Positions 63,719-64,000 of a stretch of 64,000 bases of DNA are shown here, one piece after another. Location of the stretch: positions 2,748,955 to 2,812,954 of the forward strand of contig NZ_CP119804.1 of assembly GCF_029338375.1 (NCBI RefSeq), given 5' to 3'. Made by a program: the position numbers and the translations under genes. The notes under the pieces were generated by a model. That model made no database searches and had not been told where the DNA came from. It saw only the letters and a list, made by a program, of their open reading frames with translations. This DNA comes from Halorussus lipolyticus. GTDB lineage: Archaea > Halobacteriota > Halobacteria > Halobacteriales > Haladaptataceae. Position 1 is the first letter of the stretch. The number at the start of each line of letters is the position of its first letter.

Positions 63719-64000
63719 TCAGTCCTCGAATTCCACCACGGTCGGTACGTGGTCGCTAGCGTCGATCCAGTCGTCGTAAGTACCGATGCTATAGTTCCGC
63801 ATCCCGGTTACCGCTCCCTCCGGAGCAAAGATGTAGTCGATGTGGTACGACTTCTCGCGCTTCTTGTGCATGACGAAAGTCGGGTCCTCCTCGTCTCCAA
63901 ATTCGGCGTCCGTGTGGTGATGGTAGACGCTCCGAAGTCCGAGGTCGTTAAGGAGTTCGACTGTCTCGGCGAAGTTTCCGCGGAGTGGGCTTTTCGGCGA
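63719..64000 (-). CDS. C-terminal part of an endonuclease/exonuclease/phosphatase (EEP)-family protein
   Basis: The last 93 residues are visible and the start lies beyond the window. ETVELLNDLGLRSVYHHHTD and KSYHIDYIFAPEG, then DWIDASDHVPTVVEFED, give the EEP closing motifs DY(I/V)F and SDH-P with the catalytic aspartate and histidine. It could be an exonuclease III-like enzyme or a phosphatase; the acid HIDYIF form is common in secreted or general EEP hydrolases. Confidence 0.75.
   Translation of the reverse strand, partial: SPKSPLRGNFAETVELLNDLGLRSVYHHHTDAEFGDEEDPTFVMHKKREKSYHIDYIFAPEGAVTGMRNYSIGTYDDWIDASDHVPTVVEFED

Overview
The window is chromosomal DNA from a halophilic archaeon (class Halobacteria). 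The evidence is high G+C, strongly acidic proteins, twin-arginine lipoprotein signals ending in a lipobox, 'ATGA' gene overlaps, TTTWWW-type box A promoters 25-30 bases before start codons, an archaeal type A RNase P RNA, a histone doublet, archaeal translation factor aIF2 beta, RPA-type single-strand binding protein and the haloarchaeal glucose-6-phosphate dehydrogenase Azf. The genus cannot be fixed from sequence alone.

Layout. 1-5 kb: sugar kinase, BtpA-like protein, DHH phosphoesterase, universal stress protein and two structured repeats. 5.3-13.5 kb: a peptide (dipeptide/oligopeptide) ABC importer with a fused two-domain ATPase, two tandem binding proteins and two permeases. 13.5-38.3 kb: mostly housekeeping genes (dihydroorotase, lipoate ligase-like, nicotinate phosphoribosyltransferase, AMMECR1, RNase P RNA, metal P-type ATPase, histone deacetylase-family enzyme beside a histone doublet, RPA, tRNA-Arg, Azf, aIF2 beta, MptD, creatininase-family enzyme, CBS protein, ornithine cyclodeaminase family), plus a small low-G+C two-gene island at 26.1-26.8 kb. 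38.4-57.1 kb: a MATE exporter followed by a complete citrate-hydroxamate siderophore locus. 57.2-58.4 kb: an HTH-nucleotidyltransferase/HEPN toxin-antitoxin-like pair. 58.5-64 kb: a second tRNA-Arg, a second MATE exporter, a membrane-anchored ferredoxin, a DJ-1/PfpI protein, 6-phosphogluconate dehydrogenase and the end of an EEP-family phosphohydrolase.

How the main system works. Dat and a PLP decarboxylase should make 1,3-diaminopropane. An IucD-like monooxygenase and an IucB-like acetyltransferase turn it into the hydroxamate arm, and two IucA/IucC synthetases join two arms to citrate (schizokinen/rhizobactin type). Two unexpected enzymes sit inside the locus: a glutamine-synthetase-family ligase and an HpcH/HpaI aldolase. 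Two lipoprotein binding proteins, one FecCD permease, one ATPase and a flavoprotein resembling thioredoxin reductase without its CxxC follow. Seven near-perfect palindromes of the form TTTAGG-N4-CCTAAA stand only before genes of this locus and mark an iron (DtxR/IdeR-type) regulon.

Non-coding features are the other main interest. Both tRNA-Arg genes are followed by the same kind of 160-base element: nested hairpins, an inverted copy of the tRNA T-arm, a shared core, then a second copy of the tRNA 3' end. A separate intergenic repeat occurs three times with compensatory base changes in its stems, which suggests a structured RNA.
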